In this document: positions 60,213-60,801 of the stretch, piece after piece
Layout: every line of letters starts with the position of its first letter
How positions within the stretch are numbered: position 1 is the first letter of the stretch
Assembly: GCA_016935885.1 (NCBI GenBank)
Contig: JAFGQA010000329.1
Span: forward strand, 1 to 60,801
Reading direction: 5' to 3'
Origin: Phycisphaerae bacterium
GTDB lineage: Bacteria > Planctomycetota > Phycisphaerae > UBA1845 > UTPLA1
Length of the DNA stretch: 60,801 bases
Program-made: the position numbers and the translations under genes
The notes under the pieces: model-generated
Database searches by the model: none
Seen by the model: only the letters and a program-made list of their open reading frames with translations
Told to the model about the DNA's origin: nothing

Positions 60213-60785
60213 TCATCCATCCAGAAATCGTCGTAACTGCGGTACCAGGGCGGATTTGGCCCGCGCGAGCAGCCTTTCAACGGCCTTGACGCTTCGGCCC
60301 ATGGCCGCGGCCATCTCGGCACCGCTGAGTCCTTCGAAGTAACGCAGCACCACGGCGAGGCGATAATCAGCGGGCAGAGCATCCAGGGCGGCCTGGATGC
60401 ACTGATCCCGTTCGTCCCGGCTTGCCCGCTCGGGCGGCGGATACGTGTCGTCGGCAACGGTTCCCAGCGGCTCGCCGAGGATCGGGCGCTTCTTCCGCCG
60501 GTAATCGAGGCATAATCGGCTCAGGACGCGGTAGAAGTAGGTGCGAAACGTCGCCGTGGGTCGGTAGCGTGGAGCGGCTTCGAGAATCTTCAGGAATGCG
60601 TCCTGGGCCAGGTCCTCAGCTTGGGCGGCATCGCCCGTGAAGCGGTAGGCGACGCGCCAGGCCTCGGCCTGGTAACGCAGGACGAGTTGCTCGAAGGCCG
60701 CCAGGTCGCCGGCTCGGACGCGCAGCATCAACGGCTCATCGCCGGGCGTCGGCCGCGGACCGGGCTGTGCGGGATCGGAGGACAT
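60213..60785 (-). CDS. ECF sigma factor (RpoE-like) of the efflux operon
   Basis: 190 residues. Region 2 LRVRAGDLAAFEQLVLRYQ, DAAQAEDLAQDAFLKILEA, FRTYFYRVLSRLCLDYRRK; region 4 LPADYRLAVVLRYFEGLSGA, EMAAAMGRSVKAVERLLARA. A typical autoregulated ECF factor at the head of the operon with its anti-sigma downstream. Start 16 bases from the window edge, so the promoter lies outside. Confidence 0.92.
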   Translation of the reverse strand: MSSDPAQPGPRPTPGDEPLMLRVRAGDLAAFEQLVLRYQAEAWRVAYRFTGDAAQAEDLAQDAFLKILEAAPRYRPTATFRTYFYRVLSRLCLDYRRKKRPILGEPLGTVADDTYPPPERASRDERDQCIQAALDALPADYRLAVVLRYFEGLSGAEMAAAMGRSVKAVERLLARAKSALVPQLRRFLDG

Positions 60786-60801
60786 CCCGCCGATCGTAAC
60801 C

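Overview
The window looks like an accessory-rich stretch of a Planctomycetota genome, probably Phycisphaerae-like and possibly from a metagenome. The evidence is a DUF1580 protein next to an integrase, a DUF932 protein, planctomycete-type ECF sigma factors translationally coupled to Ser/Thr kinases with kinesin-light-chain TPR arrays, secreted beta-helix proteins with a dockerin-like tail, and a PEP-CTERM protein. DNA is GC-rich and starts are mostly preceded by good Shine-Dalgarno (SD) sequences. No rRNA, tRNA, CRISPR or insertion sequence was found.

Layout. 0-8.7 kb is a mobile-island end: tyrosine integrase, DUF1580, a small conserved protein, an XRE regulator with an ImmA/IrrE protease, and a giant methyltransferase plus Strawberry-notch helicase. 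8.35-10.36 kb has no convincing protein gene but is packed with RNA-like hairpins, including a textbook 34-nt group II intron domain V lying UPSTREAM of a GUGCG-type 5' intron end. That is the order expected of a circularly permuted group II intron. A gene of unknown function follows on the same strand. 11-17.9 kb is a defence block: hsdR, an hsdM whose 3' half is replaced by a SIR2-like tail, and a GHKL ATPase with a nuclease-like C terminus, with no hsdS, beside a XerC/D-like recombinase and a dif-like site. 18-30.2 kb holds two paralogous sigma-kinase modules with matching promoters. In the second the sigma gene is degenerate. A secreted beta-helix protein lies between them. 30.2-32.3 kb is a second mobile-type gene set (DUF932 and two small proteins). 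32.5-35.6 kb encodes two exported proteins. 36-46.2 kb is conjugation or plasmid-like: a TraD/VirD4-type coupling protein, three winged-helix proteins that resemble replication-relaxation proteins, a DNA methyltransferase and five small plasmid-type genes with a hairpin at every junction. 46.2-50.5 kb has palindromes, a large unknown helix-turn-helix protein and an AbiE toxin-antitoxin pair. 51-60.8 kb is one leftward operon: ECF sigma, zinc-finger anti-sigma, ZraP/CnrX-like sensor, Cys/His-rich protein, TolC, membrane-fusion protein, RND pump and a NapH-like ferredoxin. It looks like an envelope- or metal-stress efflux system.

Strongest leads: the candidate permuted group II intron; a hairpin element present twice with compensating stem changes, once in frame inside the helicase gene; the hsdM-SIR2 chimera; the dif-like site; and the small-gene/hairpin cassette array. 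Family calls rest on motifs read by eye; no database search was possible.
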